This document shows, piece by piece, positions 1 to 7,439 of a stretch of 34,872 nucleotides of DNA. The stretch is from Pseudomonas putida W15Oct28. GTDB lineage: Bacteria; Pseudomonadota; Gammaproteobacteria; Pseudomonadales; Pseudomonadaceae. Position 1 is the stretch's first letter. Each line of letters begins with the position of its first letter. A program made the position numbers and the translations under genes. The notes beneath the pieces are model-generated. The model saw only the letters and a program-made list of their open reading frames with translations, ran no database searches and was not told the DNA's origin. The stretch lies in contig NZ_JENB01000053.1 in assembly GCF_000708715.2 (NCBI RefSeq), forward strand, positions 1-34,872. Reading direction: 5' to 3'.

Positions 1-33
1 TTGCGGCCCATTCCGACCGGTCCGGCGCCCCGG

Positions 34-49
34 CAAGGCCGCTCCTACA
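34..49. repeat. Fragment of a REP-like element at the left edge
   Basis: The 16 bases CAAGGCCGCTCCTACA are identical to the right arm of the long inverted repeat at 29435-29553. The matching left arm would lie outside the window or has been lost. It sits just downstream of hicB. Nothing else is visible in bases 1-71. Confidence 0.5.
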
Positions 50-71
50 ACGACCGTATTGGCAGCTCGAA

Positions 72-404
72 TCAGTTATAGGCAGCCTTGCTGAGAATAT
101 CGCTTACCCATTGGTTGATGCTCTTCTCTGCCAGTTCCGCCTTGGCCGCCACGCTGGCGTGAAGAGTAGGCTCAAGGCGCAGGCTGAGCTTGCCCGAGTA
201 CGTCTTCTGCGGTTCTCGCCCAAGGCGTTCACACGTCTCAAGATAGTCGTCCACGGCCTCTTCGAATGCTTGACGCAACTCACTGATCGATTCGCCATGA
301 AAACCGATCACGTCGCGAATACCTGCGACATGGCCGATCAGCAACTGGTCTTCGTCGCTGTATTCGATACGAGCGGCGTAGCCGCGGTAGGTCATTACAT
401 TCAT
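72..404 (-). CDS. hicB: HicB-family antitoxin
   Basis: This 110-residue protein is the antitoxin of a HicAB type II module. It should bind and neutralise HicA and repress the operon. The N-terminal half (about residues 5-55) has the partially degraded RNase H-like HicB fold, with the pattern YRGYAARIEYSDEDQLLIGHV followed by a VIGFHGES segment. The C-terminal part (about 65-110) looks like a ribbon-helix-helix or short helical DNA-binding domain, with LSLRLEPTLH then INQWVSDILSKAA. Its ATG overlaps the hicA stop as ATGA, and an AGGAG lies seven bases upstream of the start, inside the end of hicA. The gene order toxin then antitoxin is usual for HicAB. Family assignment is from sequence; toxicity and autoregulation are inferred from the family. 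Confidence 0.88.
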   Translation of the reverse strand: MNVMTYRGYAARIEYSDEDQLLIGHVAGIRDVIGFHGESISELRQAFEEAVDDYLETCERLGREPQKTYSGKLSLRLEPTLHASVAAKAELAEKSINQWVSDILSKAAYN

Positions 405-655
405 GGTAATACTCCTGCCTGCTCAAGGAACTGGCGGGCGTCTCGCAGTTGATAGGGCTTGGCGTGCTTGTCTGGATGAGGGCGGTGGAAGGTTGCCACC
501 GCTCCATTGAGTTCGAAACGAACCCGTGACCCTCTTCCTTCTATGACCCTGGCACCCAGCGATACCAACAGTGACTCCACTCGCGCCCATTCCAGTGTCC
601 TGGGAGCCGGCCTTTTCAGTAGTGCTTCAAGTCTGGTTTTCTGATGATTATTCAT
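401..655 (-). CDS. hicA: HicA-family mRNA interferase toxin
   Basis: This 84-residue protein fits the HicA toxin family, small double-stranded-RNA-binding-fold ribonucleases that cleave mRNA. The pattern VESLLVSLGARVIEGRGSRVRFELNG followed by FHRPHPDKHAKPYQLRDARQFLEQAGV is typical of the variant common in Pseudomonas. In classical HicA the catalytic histidine is in a GSHxxF motif; here that position reads GSR, and the only nearby histidines are in FHRPHP. The start codon has no Shine-Dalgarno sequence in front of it; instead an inverted repeat and a -10-like box abut it (see 655-675 and 664-690). The gene overlaps hicB by four bases and is transcribed first. Confidence 0.85.
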   Translation of the reverse strand: MNNHQKTRLEALLKRPAPRTLEWARVESLLVSLGARVIEGRGSRVRFELNGAVATFHRPHPDKHAKPYQLRDARQFLEQAGVLP

Positions 656-675
656 GGTATCAGATTATGATACCA
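655..675. promoter_or_regulatory. Inverted repeat at the hicA start, likely HicB operator
   Basis: TGGTATCA and TGATACCA form a perfect 8-base inverted repeat around a 5-base centre (GATTA). It touches the first base of the hicA start codon and covers the putative -10 box. An autoregulatory operator at this place would fit a HicAB module, but binding by HicB is inferred. Confidence 0.6.
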
Positions 676-690
676 GTCGCGCAGGTTCAA
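664..690 (-). promoter_or_regulatory. Putative hicAB promoter
   Basis: On the minus strand a TTGAAC (-35-like, 685-690) is followed after 15 bases by CATAAT (-10-like, 664-669). Transcription would then begin within a base or two of the hicA ATG at 655, giving a leaderless or nearly leaderless message. The spacing is two bases shorter than the optimum, so this is a candidate only. Confidence 0.4.
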
Positions 691-743
691 TGGATGAGCA
701 GTAGGAGGGAGTAGATCTCGGTTGAAGGAAATTTCTGAGATTT

Positions 744-773
744 TGACCGAGGGGCAGTCAGCACCCTCGGTCA
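744..773. terminator. Hairpin after patD, terminator-like
   Basis: TGACCGAGGG and CCCTCGGTCA form a perfect 10-base stem with a 10-base loop, starting 11 bases beyond the patD stop. Read on the minus strand no run of T follows, so it is not a textbook rho-independent terminator. It may protect the 3' end of the operon mRNA or act with other factors. Bases 676-743 hold no gene. Confidence 0.45.
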
Positions 774-783
774 GCATGAGCAC

Positions 784-2208
784 TTAATGCTTGATCATCA
801 CATGCCGCACACAGGTGTAGTCCTCCAGCCCATACATCGACATATCCTTCCCATACCCCGAATGCTTCTGCCCGCCATGGGGCATTTCGCTGACCAGCAT
901 GAAGTGGGTATTCACCCAGGTGCAGCCGTACTGCAAGCGCGCCGCGAGGCGGTGGGCGCGGCCGGTGTCGCGGGTCCAGACCGATGAGGCCAGGCCGTAG
1001 TTGGAGTCGTTGGCCCATTCCAGCGCCTGCGCTTCGTCAGTGAAGCGGGTGACGGATACCACAGGGCCGAACACTTCGTTGCGCACGATCTCGTCGTCCT
1101 GCAGGGCGTCGGCCAGCACCGTCGGTTCGAAGAAGAAACCATCGCCATCAATCGCCTTGCCACCGGTCACCAGGCGAATGTGCGGTTGGGCGATGGCCCG
1201 CTGCACAAGGCCTGCGACCTTGTCGCGGTGCTGGGCACTGATCAGCGGCCCCAGCTCTGTGTCCTCGGCCTCTTGCAGGCCGGGCTTGAGGCTGGCGACG
1301 GCTTCACCCAGGCGCTCGACGAAGCGCTCGTAGACCCCGTCCTGCACGTACAGGCGGCAGGCTGCGGTGCAGTCCTGGCCGGCGTTGTAGAAGCCGAAGG
1401 TGCGGATGCCGTCGATGGCGGCGTCGATGTCGGCATCGTCGAACACCAGCACCGGGGCCTTGCCGCCCAGCTCCATGTGCATGCGTTTCACGCTGTCCGC
1501 GGTGGCGCTGATGATGTGCGCGCCAGTGGGGATCGAGCCGGTCAGCGACACCATGCGCACCTTGGGGTGGTTGACCAGCGGGTTGCCGACGGTCTGGCCG
1601 CGGCCAAAGAGAATGTTCAGTACGCCCGGTGGCAGCAGGTCCTGGGCCAGCTCACCCAGGCGCAAGGCGGTCAGCGGGGTCAGTTCGGAGGGTTTGATCA
1701 CCACCGTGTTGCCCGCTGCCAGGGCCGGGGCGATCTTCCAGGCCAGCATCATCAACGGGTAGTTCCACGGAGCGATGGAGGCAACCACACCCAACGGGTC
1801 ACGGCGGATCATCGAGGTGTGGCCCGGCAGGTATTCGCCGGCCGCCAAGCCGCCCAGGCAGCGCGCCGCACCGGCAAAGTAGCGGAACACATCGGCAATC
1901 GCCGGGATTTCGTCGTTCAACGCGGCGCTCAGCGGCTTGCCGCAGTTCTGCGATTCCAGCCGGGCCAGTTCATCGCCATGGGCTTCGATGGCGTCCGCCA
2001 GCGCCAGCAAGGTTTGCGAGCGCTCCTTGGGGCTGGTTTGCGACCAGCTGTCGAAGGCCTGGTCGGCGGCGCGCACGGCGCTGTCCACCTGGGCCTCGGT
2101 GGCTTCGTTGATCTGCGCCAGGGCGGTTCCCTGCGCCGGGTTGAGCACGGTCCAGGCCGGGCCTTGGCCAGCGACCAGTTGGCCATTGATCAGCATCTGC
2201 GTCTGCAT
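784..2208 (-). CDS. patD: Gamma-aminobutyraldehyde dehydrogenase
   Basis: This enzyme would oxidise 4-aminobutanal (from putrescine transamination or oxidation) to 4-aminobutanoate with NAD+, in the cytoplasm. The 474-residue length equals that of E. coli PatD (YdcW). The aldehyde dehydrogenase signature is complete: catalytic glutamate E246 in ELGGKAP and catalytic cysteine C280 in NAGQDCTAACR. The NAD-binding region includes PWNYPLMMLAWKIAPALAAGNTVVIKPSE. I chose the ATG at 2208 because GGAGGAG lies just upstream; an in-frame ATG at 2229 overlaps the stop of the preceding permease gene and would add seven residues. It is the last gene of the polyamine uptake operon, so uptake and catabolism are linked. 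Related omega-aminoaldehydes may also be substrates. Confidence 0.9.
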   Translation of the reverse strand: MQTQMLINGQLVAGQGPAWTVLNPAQGTALAQINEATEAQVDSAVRAADQAFDSWSQTSPKERSQTLLALADAIEAHGDELARLESQNCGKPLSAALNDEIPAIADVFRYFAGAARCLGGLAAGEYLPGHTSMIRRDPLGVVASIAPWNYPLMMLAWKIAPALAAGNTVVIKPSELTPLTALRLGELAQDLLPPGVLNILFGRGQTVGNPLVNHPKVRMVSLTGSIPTGAHIISATADSVKRMHMELGGKAPVLVFDDADIDAAIDGIRTFGFYNAGQDCTAACRLYVQDGVYERFVERLGEAVASLKPGLQEAEDTELGPLISAQHRDKVAGLVQRAIAQPHIRLVTGGKAIDGDGFFFEPTVLADALQDDEIVRNEVFGPVVSVTRFTDEAQALEWANDSNYGLASSVWTRDTGRAHRLAARLQYGCTWVNTHFMLVSEMPHGGQKHSGYGKDMSMYGLEDYTCVRHVMIKH

Positions 2209-2225
2209 CGGGGACTCCTCCAGTG

Positions 2226-3032
2226 TCATTTGCCACTGCCCGCAACGCTTTCGCCGCCACGGGTCAGGTAATAGGCGCCAAGGATCGGCAGCATGGTCAC
2301 CAGCATCACCAGCATGGCGACTACGTTGGTTACCGGCACGTCGCGCGGGCGGCTGAGCTGGTTGAGCAGCCAGATCGGCAGGGTGCGTTCGTGGCCGGCG
2401 GTGAAGGTGGTGACGATGATTTCATCGAACGACAGGGCAAACGCCAGCATGCCGCCGGCCAGCAGCGCCGAGCCGAGGTTGGGCAGGATGATGTAGCGGA
2501 AGGTCTGCCAGCCATCGGCGCCCAGGTCCATCGACGCTTCGATCAGGCTTTGCGAGGTGCGCCGCAGGCGGGCGATCACGTTGTTGTAGACGATCACCAC
2601 GCAGAACGTGGCGTGGCCGACCACGATGGTGAACACCCCGGGCTCTATGCCCAAGGTCTTGAACGCCGAGAGCAGGGCGATGCCGGTGATGATGCCGGGC
2701 AGGGCGATGGGCAGGATCAGCATCAGCGAAATGCTCTCCTTGCCGAAGAAGCTGCGCCGATACAACGCGACCGACGCCAGTGTGCCGAGCACCAGGGCAA
2801 TCAGCGTGGCCAGGCAAGCGACCTGCAGCGACAGTTTGATCGCCTCCAGCACATCGGGCCGGGCGAAGGCCACGCCGATCCACTTCAGGGTGAAGCCCTT
2901 GGGCGGGAAGCTGAACGCTGCGTCTTCGGTGTTGAAGGCGTACAGGAAGATGATCAGGATCGGAAAGTGCAGGAACAGCAACCCGCCCCAGGCCGCCAGG
3001 CGCAGCCCTGTTGAAGCTTTTTCAGAGTGCAT
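2226..3032 (-). CDS. ydcV: Polyamine ABC transporter permease (YdcV/PotI type)
   Basis: This 268-residue inner-membrane protein is one of two permeases of a binding-protein-dependent importer. It has about six hydrophobic segments, the first at roughly residues 12-32. The conserved cytoplasmic EAA-type loop that docks on the ATPase reads EASMDLGADGWQTFRYIILPNLG. An upstream in-frame ATG exists at 3074, but its extra 14 residues are coded inside the preceding permease gene and look non-native. The ATG at 3032 gives the usual start and overlaps that gene by 11 bases. Position and family fit YdcV, which pairs with YdcU. Confidence 0.88.
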   Translation of the reverse strand: MHSEKASTGLRLAAWGGLLFLHFPILIIFLYAFNTEDAAFSFPPKGFTLKWIGVAFARPDVLEAIKLSLQVACLATLIALVLGTLASVALYRRSFFGKESISLMLILPIALPGIITGIALLSAFKTLGIEPGVFTIVVGHATFCVVIVYNNVIARLRRTSQSLIEASMDLGADGWQTFRYIILPNLGSALLAGGMLAFALSFDEIIVTTFTAGHERTLPIWLLNQLSRPRDVPVTNVVAMLVMLVTMLPILGAYYLTRGGESVAGSGK

Positions 3033-3933
3033 CGAAGGCCCCCAGGCGCTTGACGATGGACAGGTACACCGCAATCAGCACGATGGGCACCAGGGTGAAC
3101 GCGGCGGCCATCGGCATGTTGCCGATGGCCCCTTGCTGGGCATAGACCATGCTGCCGATGAAGTAACCGGGCGGGCCGACCAGCTGCGGCACGATGAAGT
3201 CACCCAGGGTGAGCGAGAAGGTGAAGATCGAGCCGGCGGCGATGCCCGGGATCGACAGTGGCAAGATCACCTGCACGAAGGTTTGCCCAGGCCGTGCGCC
3301 AAGGTCTGCCGAGGCCTGCAGCAGCGAAGGCGGCAGGCGCTCCAGCGAGGCCTGGATCGGCAGGATCATGAACGGCAGCCAGATGTACACGAACACCATG
3401 AAGCGCCCCAGGTGGGAGGTCGACAGCGTGCTGCCGCCCACGCCCGGCACGGCCAGCACCGCTTGCAGCAGGCCATCAAGGTGCATCTGCTGGACGAACC
3501 ACTGGGCTACCCCGCCCTTGGCCAGCAGCAGGGTCCAGGCATAGGTCTTGACGATGTAGCTGGCCCACATCGGCATCATCACCGCGATGTAGAAAAACGC
3601 CTTGGTCTTGCCGCTGGTGAAGCGCGCCATGTAATAGGCGATGGGGAAGGCCAGTACCGCGCTGGCCAATGACACGGCCACCGCCATGCCCAGGGTGCGC
3701 AGGATGATGTCGAAGTTCGACGGGTTGAACAGCGCGGCGAAGTTGCCCAAGGTCAGGTCCGGGGTCACCGCCATGGTGAAGTCGTCGAAGGTGTAGAAAC
3801 CTTGCCACAGCAGGTTCAGCAACGAGCCCAGGTAAATTGCGCCGAACCAGGTCAGCGGGGGTACCAGCAGCAGTGCCAGGTACAGGTTGGGGCGCCGGTA
3901 CAGCAGGTTGGACAGGCTGCGCAGTGTGCTCAT
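3022..3933 (-). CDS. ydcU: Polyamine ABC transporter permease (YdcU/PotH type)
   Basis: This 303-residue inner-membrane permease belongs to the PotB/PotH/YdcU group. The first membrane segment is near residues 18-40 (LYLALLLVPPLTWFGAIYLGSLL). The ATPase-docking EAA loop is QASADLGARPGQTFVQVILPLSIPG. It should form a heterodimer with the YdcV-type protein made from the next gene. One base separates its ATG from the stop of the ATPase gene, which suggests translational coupling. Confidence 0.88.
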   Translation of the reverse strand: MSTLRSLSNLLYRRPNLYLALLLVPPLTWFGAIYLGSLLNLLWQGFYTFDDFTMAVTPDLTLGNFAALFNPSNFDIILRTLGMAVAVSLASAVLAFPIAYYMARFTSGKTKAFFYIAVMMPMWASYIVKTYAWTLLLAKGGVAQWFVQQMHLDGLLQAVLAVPGVGGSTLSTSHLGRFMVFVYIWLPFMILPIQASLERLPPSLLQASADLGARPGQTFVQVILPLSIPGIAAGSIFTFSLTLGDFIVPQLVGPPGYFIGSMVYAQQGAIGNMPMAAAFTLVPIVLIAVYLSIVKRLGAFDAL

Positions 3934-3934
3934 G

Positions 3935-4966
3935 TCAGCGGGCCTCGGTTTCCTGCAGCACTGTCATGGCCTCGCGAGGCCAGTGTGCCAGCACCCGTTG
4001 CCCGGGCTGCCAGGCCTGGGCCTGCGCTTGCCAGCGGTCGTTGGCCTGGCTTACCGCCAACAGCTGGCCGCTGTCCAGTTGCAGCTCGAAGCGGGTGGCG
4101 CTGCCCTGGTACTGGACATCGCGCAACAAGCCGCTGACTTGCACCTCATGGCTGGTCACCACGGGCTCGCCCAGGCGGATGTGCTCGGGGCGGATGGAGA
4201 AGGGCGCCGGGCTGCCATTGAGCTGCATGGCCAGCTCGCCACGCACCACGTTGGAGGTGCCGACGAATTCGGCGACGAAGGTGGTAGCGGGCTTCATGTA
4301 CAGGTTGCGCGGGGTGTCGACCTGTTCGATACGGCCGCGGTTGAACACCGCGACCCGGTCGGACATCGACAGGGCCTCGGTCTGGTCGTGGGTGACGAAG
4401 ATGAAGGTGATGCCCAGTTGGCGCTGCAGTTTTTTCAGCTCGCCCTGCATCTGTTCGCGTAACTTCAGGTCCAGCGCGCCCAGGGGTTCATCCAGCAGCA
4501 ATACCCTTGGCCGGTTGACCAGGGCACGGGCCAGGGCCACGCGCTGGCGCTGGCCGCCGGACAGCTGCGCCGGCTTGCGCGCGCCGTAGCCGGCCAGGGC
4601 CACCATGGCCAGGGCCTCTTCGGCGCGGCTGTGGCGCTCGGCCTTGGCCACGCCTTTCACTTTCAGGCCATAGGCGATGTTGTCCAGCACGTTCATGTGC
4701 GGGAACAGCGCGTAGTCCTGGAACACGGTGTTGACGTCGCGCTGGTAGGGCGGCACGCCAGCGGCCTCGACGCCGTGGATGCGGATCGAACCGCTGGTGG
4801 GTTGTTCGAAGCCGGCGATCAGGCGCAGGCAGGTGGTCTTGCCCGAGCCGGAAGGGCCGAGCATGGAGAAGAACTCGCCATCGATGATGTCGATGCTGAC
4901 CTGATCGACAGCCTTGACCTCGCCGAAGGTGCGGGAAACCTGGGTGAACTGGACGGCTAGGGGCAT
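3935..4966 (-). CDS. ydcT: Polyamine ABC transporter ATPase (YdcT/PotA type)
   Basis: This 343-residue cytoplasmic ATPase powers the importer. It shows Walker A GPSGSGKTT (residues 37-45), the ABC signature LSGGQRQRVALARAL, Walker B VLLLDEPLGALD and the switch histidine in FVTHDQTEA. The C-terminal third (about 240-343) is a TOBE-type domain, including SIRPEHIRLGEP. This architecture is that of PotA-like spermidine/putrescine ATPases. It follows the binding-protein gene after a 146-base gap that contains a REP pair, and it is tightly followed by the two permease genes. Confidence 0.92.
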   Translation of the reverse strand: MPLAVQFTQVSRTFGEVKAVDQVSIDIIDGEFFSMLGPSGSGKTTCLRLIAGFEQPTSGSIRIHGVEAAGVPPYQRDVNTVFQDYALFPHMNVLDNIAYGLKVKGVAKAERHSRAEEALAMVALAGYGARKPAQLSGGQRQRVALARALVNRPRVLLLDEPLGALDLKLREQMQGELKKLQRQLGITFIFVTHDQTEALSMSDRVAVFNRGRIEQVDTPRNLYMKPATTFVAEFVGTSNVVRGELAMQLNGSPAPFSIRPEHIRLGEPVVTSHEVQVSGLLRDVQYQGSATRFELQLDSGQLLAVSQANDRWQAQAQAWQPGQRVLAHWPREAMTVLQETEAR

Positions 4967-4993
4967 GCGGGGGCTCCGGACATCAATGTTTCT

Positions 4994-5099
4994 CCTGTGC
5001 CGGCCTCTTCGCGGGTGAACCCGCTCCCACAGGTAGAGCGCAAACCTGTGGGAGCGGGTTCATCGAGACGTCGAACCGCCGCGAAAGGGCCGGCACAGG
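4994..5099. repeat. REP pair inside the polyamine operon
   Basis: Two REP units face each other: one contains TCGCGGGTGAACCCGCTCCC and the other the inverted ACCTGTGGGAGCGGGTTC. The outer ends GTGCCGGCC and GGCCGGCAC are also complementary. The whole block can fold into a long imperfect hairpin. It lies between ydcS and ydcT and fills most of that gap. Confidence 0.85.
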
Positions 5100-5112
5100 C
5101 ATTCAGGCAACC

Positions 5113-6264
5113 TCAGCGCCCACCCATGATCGCAATGTAGTCCTGGGTCCATCGGCTATACGGCACGAACTTGCCCCCCTGGGCCTGCGGGGTTTTCCAG
5201 AATGCGATCTTGTCGAAGTTGTCGAACCCGTTGGTCTTGCAACCCTCGGCGCCCAGCAATTCGCTGCCGGTGCACGCCGCTGGCACCGCCGGCAACGAGC
5301 CGAACCAGGCGGCCACGTCACCTTGCACTTTCGGCTGCAATGACCAGTCCATCCACTTGTACGCGCAGTTGGGGTGCTTGGCCTCGGCGTGCAGCATGGT
5401 GGTGTCGGCCCAGCCGGTCGCGCCCTCCTTGGGAATGGTCGAGGCCACCGGTTGGTTTTCGGCCTTCAGGCCATTGACCATGTAGCCCCAGGAGCTGGAG
5501 GCGACCACGCCTTCGTTCTTCACGTCGCTCATCTGCACCGTGGCGTCATGCCAGTAACGGTGGATCAGCGGTTGCTGCTGGCGCAGCAGTTCCAGCACGG
5601 CCTTGTACTGCGCCTCGTTCAGCTCGTAGGGGTCGTTGATACCCAGTTCGGGCTTGGTCGACTTCAGGTACAGCGCCGCGTCTGCGATGTAGATCGGCCC
5701 GTCGTAGGCTTGCACGCGGCCCTTGTTAGGCTTGCCGTCGGGCAGGTTCTGCGGCTCGAACACCACACCCCAGCTGGTTGGGGCCTGCTTGAAGGTATTG
5801 GTGTTGTACAGCAGCACGTTCGGCCCCCACTGGTACGGGGTGCCGTATACCTGCTTGTCGACCACGTACCAGCCACCGTTCTGCAGGCGCGGGTCGATGT
5901 TCTTCCAGTTGGGGATCAGGGCGGTGTTGATCGGCTGCACGCGCTTGCCCGCGATCAGCCGCAGCGAGGCATCGCCCGAGGCGGTGACCAGGTCATAACC
6001 GCCCTTGGTCATCAGGCTGACCATCTCGTCCGAGGTGGCGGCTGTCTTCACACTGACCTTGCAGCCGGTTTCCTTTTCAAAGCCGGTCACCCAGTCGTAG
6101 GCCTTGTCGCTTTCACCGCGCTCGATGTAGCCCGGCCAGGCGACGATATCCAGGCGCCCCTCGCCGGGCCCCAGGGCCTTGGGCGGTTCGGCAGCCTGCA
6201 GGCTGGCGCTGGCCAGCACGGCGCCCGTCATGGCGCCGAGCAATGCGGTCTTGTGCACTGACAT
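5113..6264 (-). CDS. ydcS: Periplasmic polyamine-binding protein (YdcS/PotF type)
   Basis: This 383-residue secreted solute-binding protein captures the substrate for the importer. The N-terminus MSVHKTALLGAMTGAVLASA is a classical Sec signal peptide, with probable cleavage near residue 24 (SLQA/AEPP). The mature part begins with GEGRLDIVAWPGYIERGESDKAYDW, typical of family 1 polyamine-binding proteins of the YdcS type. E. coli YdcS is of similar length. AGAGGG lies seven bases upstream of the ATG. It is the first gene of the five-gene operon. The exact ligand (putrescine, spermidine or another amine) cannot be read from sequence; the dehydrogenase at the end of the operon favours putrescine or its derivatives. 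Confidence 0.88.
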   Translation of the reverse strand: MSVHKTALLGAMTGAVLASASLQAAEPPKALGPGEGRLDIVAWPGYIERGESDKAYDWVTGFEKETGCKVSVKTAATSDEMVSLMTKGGYDLVTASGDASLRLIAGKRVQPINTALIPNWKNIDPRLQNGGWYVVDKQVYGTPYQWGPNVLLYNTNTFKQAPTSWGVVFEPQNLPDGKPNKGRVQAYDGPIYIADAALYLKSTKPELGINDPYELNEAQYKAVLELLRQQQPLIHRYWHDATVQMSDVKNEGVVASSSWGYMVNGLKAENQPVASTIPKEGATGWADTTMLHAEAKHPNCAYKWMDWSLQPKVQGDVAAWFGSLPAVPAACTGSELLGAEGCKTNGFDNFDKIAFWKTPQAQGGKFVPYSRWTQDYIAIMGGR

Positions 6265-6374
6265 GGTGTTCCCTCTTTTTGGAGATCTTGTTCGGGGCAG
6301 TCATCAAGCAAGCCGTGAAGCAATCGTTATAAGCGTAGTGCGGTCGCGCGAGGTATTGGCGATATCGAGTCTAG

Positions 6375-6393
6375 TTGGCTTTTTGCCAGCCAA
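6375..6393. promoter_or_regulatory. Inverted repeat in the divergent ydcS / DUF533 gap
   Basis: TTGGCT and AGCCAA flank a 7-base centre. It lies about midway in the 216-base gap between ydcS (minus) and the DUF533 gene (plus), where an operator or activator site for either promoter would be expected. No regulator gene is adjacent, so the function is unknown. Confidence 0.35.
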
Positions 6394-6480
6394 TGCAACA
6401 TCCGGAAGCAAATCCACGGTGGCGTGTGCTCCGCCAAGCCTTACTCTGGCGGTTGAATCTTCTTACGTGGAGACACATGA

Positions 6481-7164
6481 ATGAACACCCGCGGCTTGCT
6501 TGACCAACTGCTCAAATCCGGCCAGCAAATGCTCGAAAAACAGGGCGGCGCCAACAAATCCGGCAGCGCTGCCGGTGGGCTTGGCGGGCTGTTGTCCGGT
6601 GCAGGTGGCGGCCTGTTGGGCGGCGGCGCTCTGGGCCTGCTGCTCGGTAGCAAGAAGGCCCGCAAGTACGGCGGCAAGGCCCTGACCTACGGCGGCCTGG
6701 CTGCGCTGGGTGTGCTGGCCTACAAAGCCTATGGCAACTGGCAGGCCAATCAGCAGGGCGCCGCAGCCGAACCGCAAACCGTCGACCGCCTGCCACCCGC
6801 TCAGGTCGAGCAGCACAGCCAGGCAGTGCTGCGGGCGCTGGTGGCGGCGGCCAAGTCCGATGGCCATATCGACGAGCGCGAGCGGGCGCTGATCGAGGGC
6901 GAGTTCACCCGCCTGGACAGCGACCGTGAGCTGCAGCACTGGCTGCATGCCGAGCTGAACAAGCCGCTGGACCCGGCCGAAGTGGCCCGCGCCGCGCAAA
7001 CGCCGGAAATGGCCGCCGAGATGTACCTGGCCAGCGTGATGATGGTCGACCAGGAGAACTTCATGGAGCGTTCCTACCTGGACGAACTGGCCCGCCAACT
7101 GCGCCTGGACCCGGGTTTGCGCCGGGAGCTGGAAAGCCAGGTGCGGCTTGCCGCAGGCCAATAA
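6481..7164 (+). CDS. DUF533 / TerB-like membrane-associated protein
   Basis: This 227-residue protein matches the DUF533 family (E. coli YebE type), often annotated as tellurite-resistance TerB family. A glycine-rich, hydrophobic N-terminal part (about residues 28-60, with LGGLLSGAGGGLLGGGALGLLLG) is followed by a second hydrophobic stretch (about 68-85). The C-terminal half (about 105-225) is an acidic, helical TerB-like domain with ALVAAAKSDGHIDERERALIEGEF, a pattern seen in metal-binding TerB folds. GGAG lies eight bases before the ATG. It stands alone between the divergent polyamine operon and a REP block. Role unknown; tellurite resistance is a family label only. Confidence 0.75.
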   Translation: MNTRGLLDQLLKSGQQMLEKQGGANKSGSAAGGLGGLLSGAGGGLLGGGALGLLLGSKKARKYGGKALTYGGLAALGVLAYKAYGNWQANQQGAAAEPQTVDRLPPAQVEQHSQAVLRALVAAAKSDGHIDERERALIEGEFTRLDSDRELQHWLHAELNKPLDPAEVARAAQTPEMAAEMYLASVMMVDQENFMERSYLDELARQLRLDPGLRRELESQVRLAAGQ

Positions 7165-7175
7165 TCGGCACGGTC

Positions 7176-7294
7176 CTTGTGGGAGCGGCCTTGTGTCGCG
7201 AAAGGGCCGCAAAGCGGCCCCGGCAATTTTTGCATTTATGCGAAAAGCTGGGGGCGCTTCGCGCCCCTTTCGCGACACAAGGCCGCTCCCACAA
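7176..7294. repeat. Long REP-like inverted repeat, GGAGCGGCCTTGTGTCGCGA class
   Basis: Outer arms TTGTGGGAGCGGCCTTGTGT and the inverse ACACAAGGCCGCTCCCACAA, plus the adjoining TCGCGAAAGGG, form a stem of about 27 bases. Inside are two smaller hairpins, GGGCCGC AAA GCGGCCC and GGGGCGC TTC GCGCCCC. The element at 29435-29553 has the same architecture. It separates the DUF533 gene from the wsp operon and could act as a bidirectional barrier. Confidence 0.85.
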
Positions 7295-7390
7295 AATGAA
7301 GTGCCCTTCAGGACCAGCAAATGGCATGTCCATCAGCAGGGATGCCTGTTTACCCCTCACATCACCCGCAAATCTGTAAGGCCTCTGGGC

Positions 7391-7396
7391 TATACT
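7391..7396 (+). promoter_or_regulatory. Putative -10 box of the wsp operon
   Basis: GCTATACT contains the -10-like hexamer TATACT, 43 bases before the wspA GTG start. No convincing -35 hexamer is visible 17 bases upstream. The same hexamer precedes prfB and tsaB in this window. Confidence 0.4.
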
Positions 7397-7439
7397 TCAG
7401 CGATTTTTCCCGCTCGTTGTGAATTCCTGAGGGCTGAAT

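Noticed and set aside
1180..2271. Long plus-strand frame opposite the aldehyde dehydrogenase gene
   Set aside because: It is antisense to a full, motif-complete gene; high GC content produces such frames on the opposite strand.
6377..6390. GG-N10-GC spacing suggesting a sigma-54 promoter before the DUF533 gene
   Set aside because: The bases around both dinucleotides do not fit the TGGCAC and TTGCA boxes, and the GG/GC pair falls in an inverted repeat that explains it.
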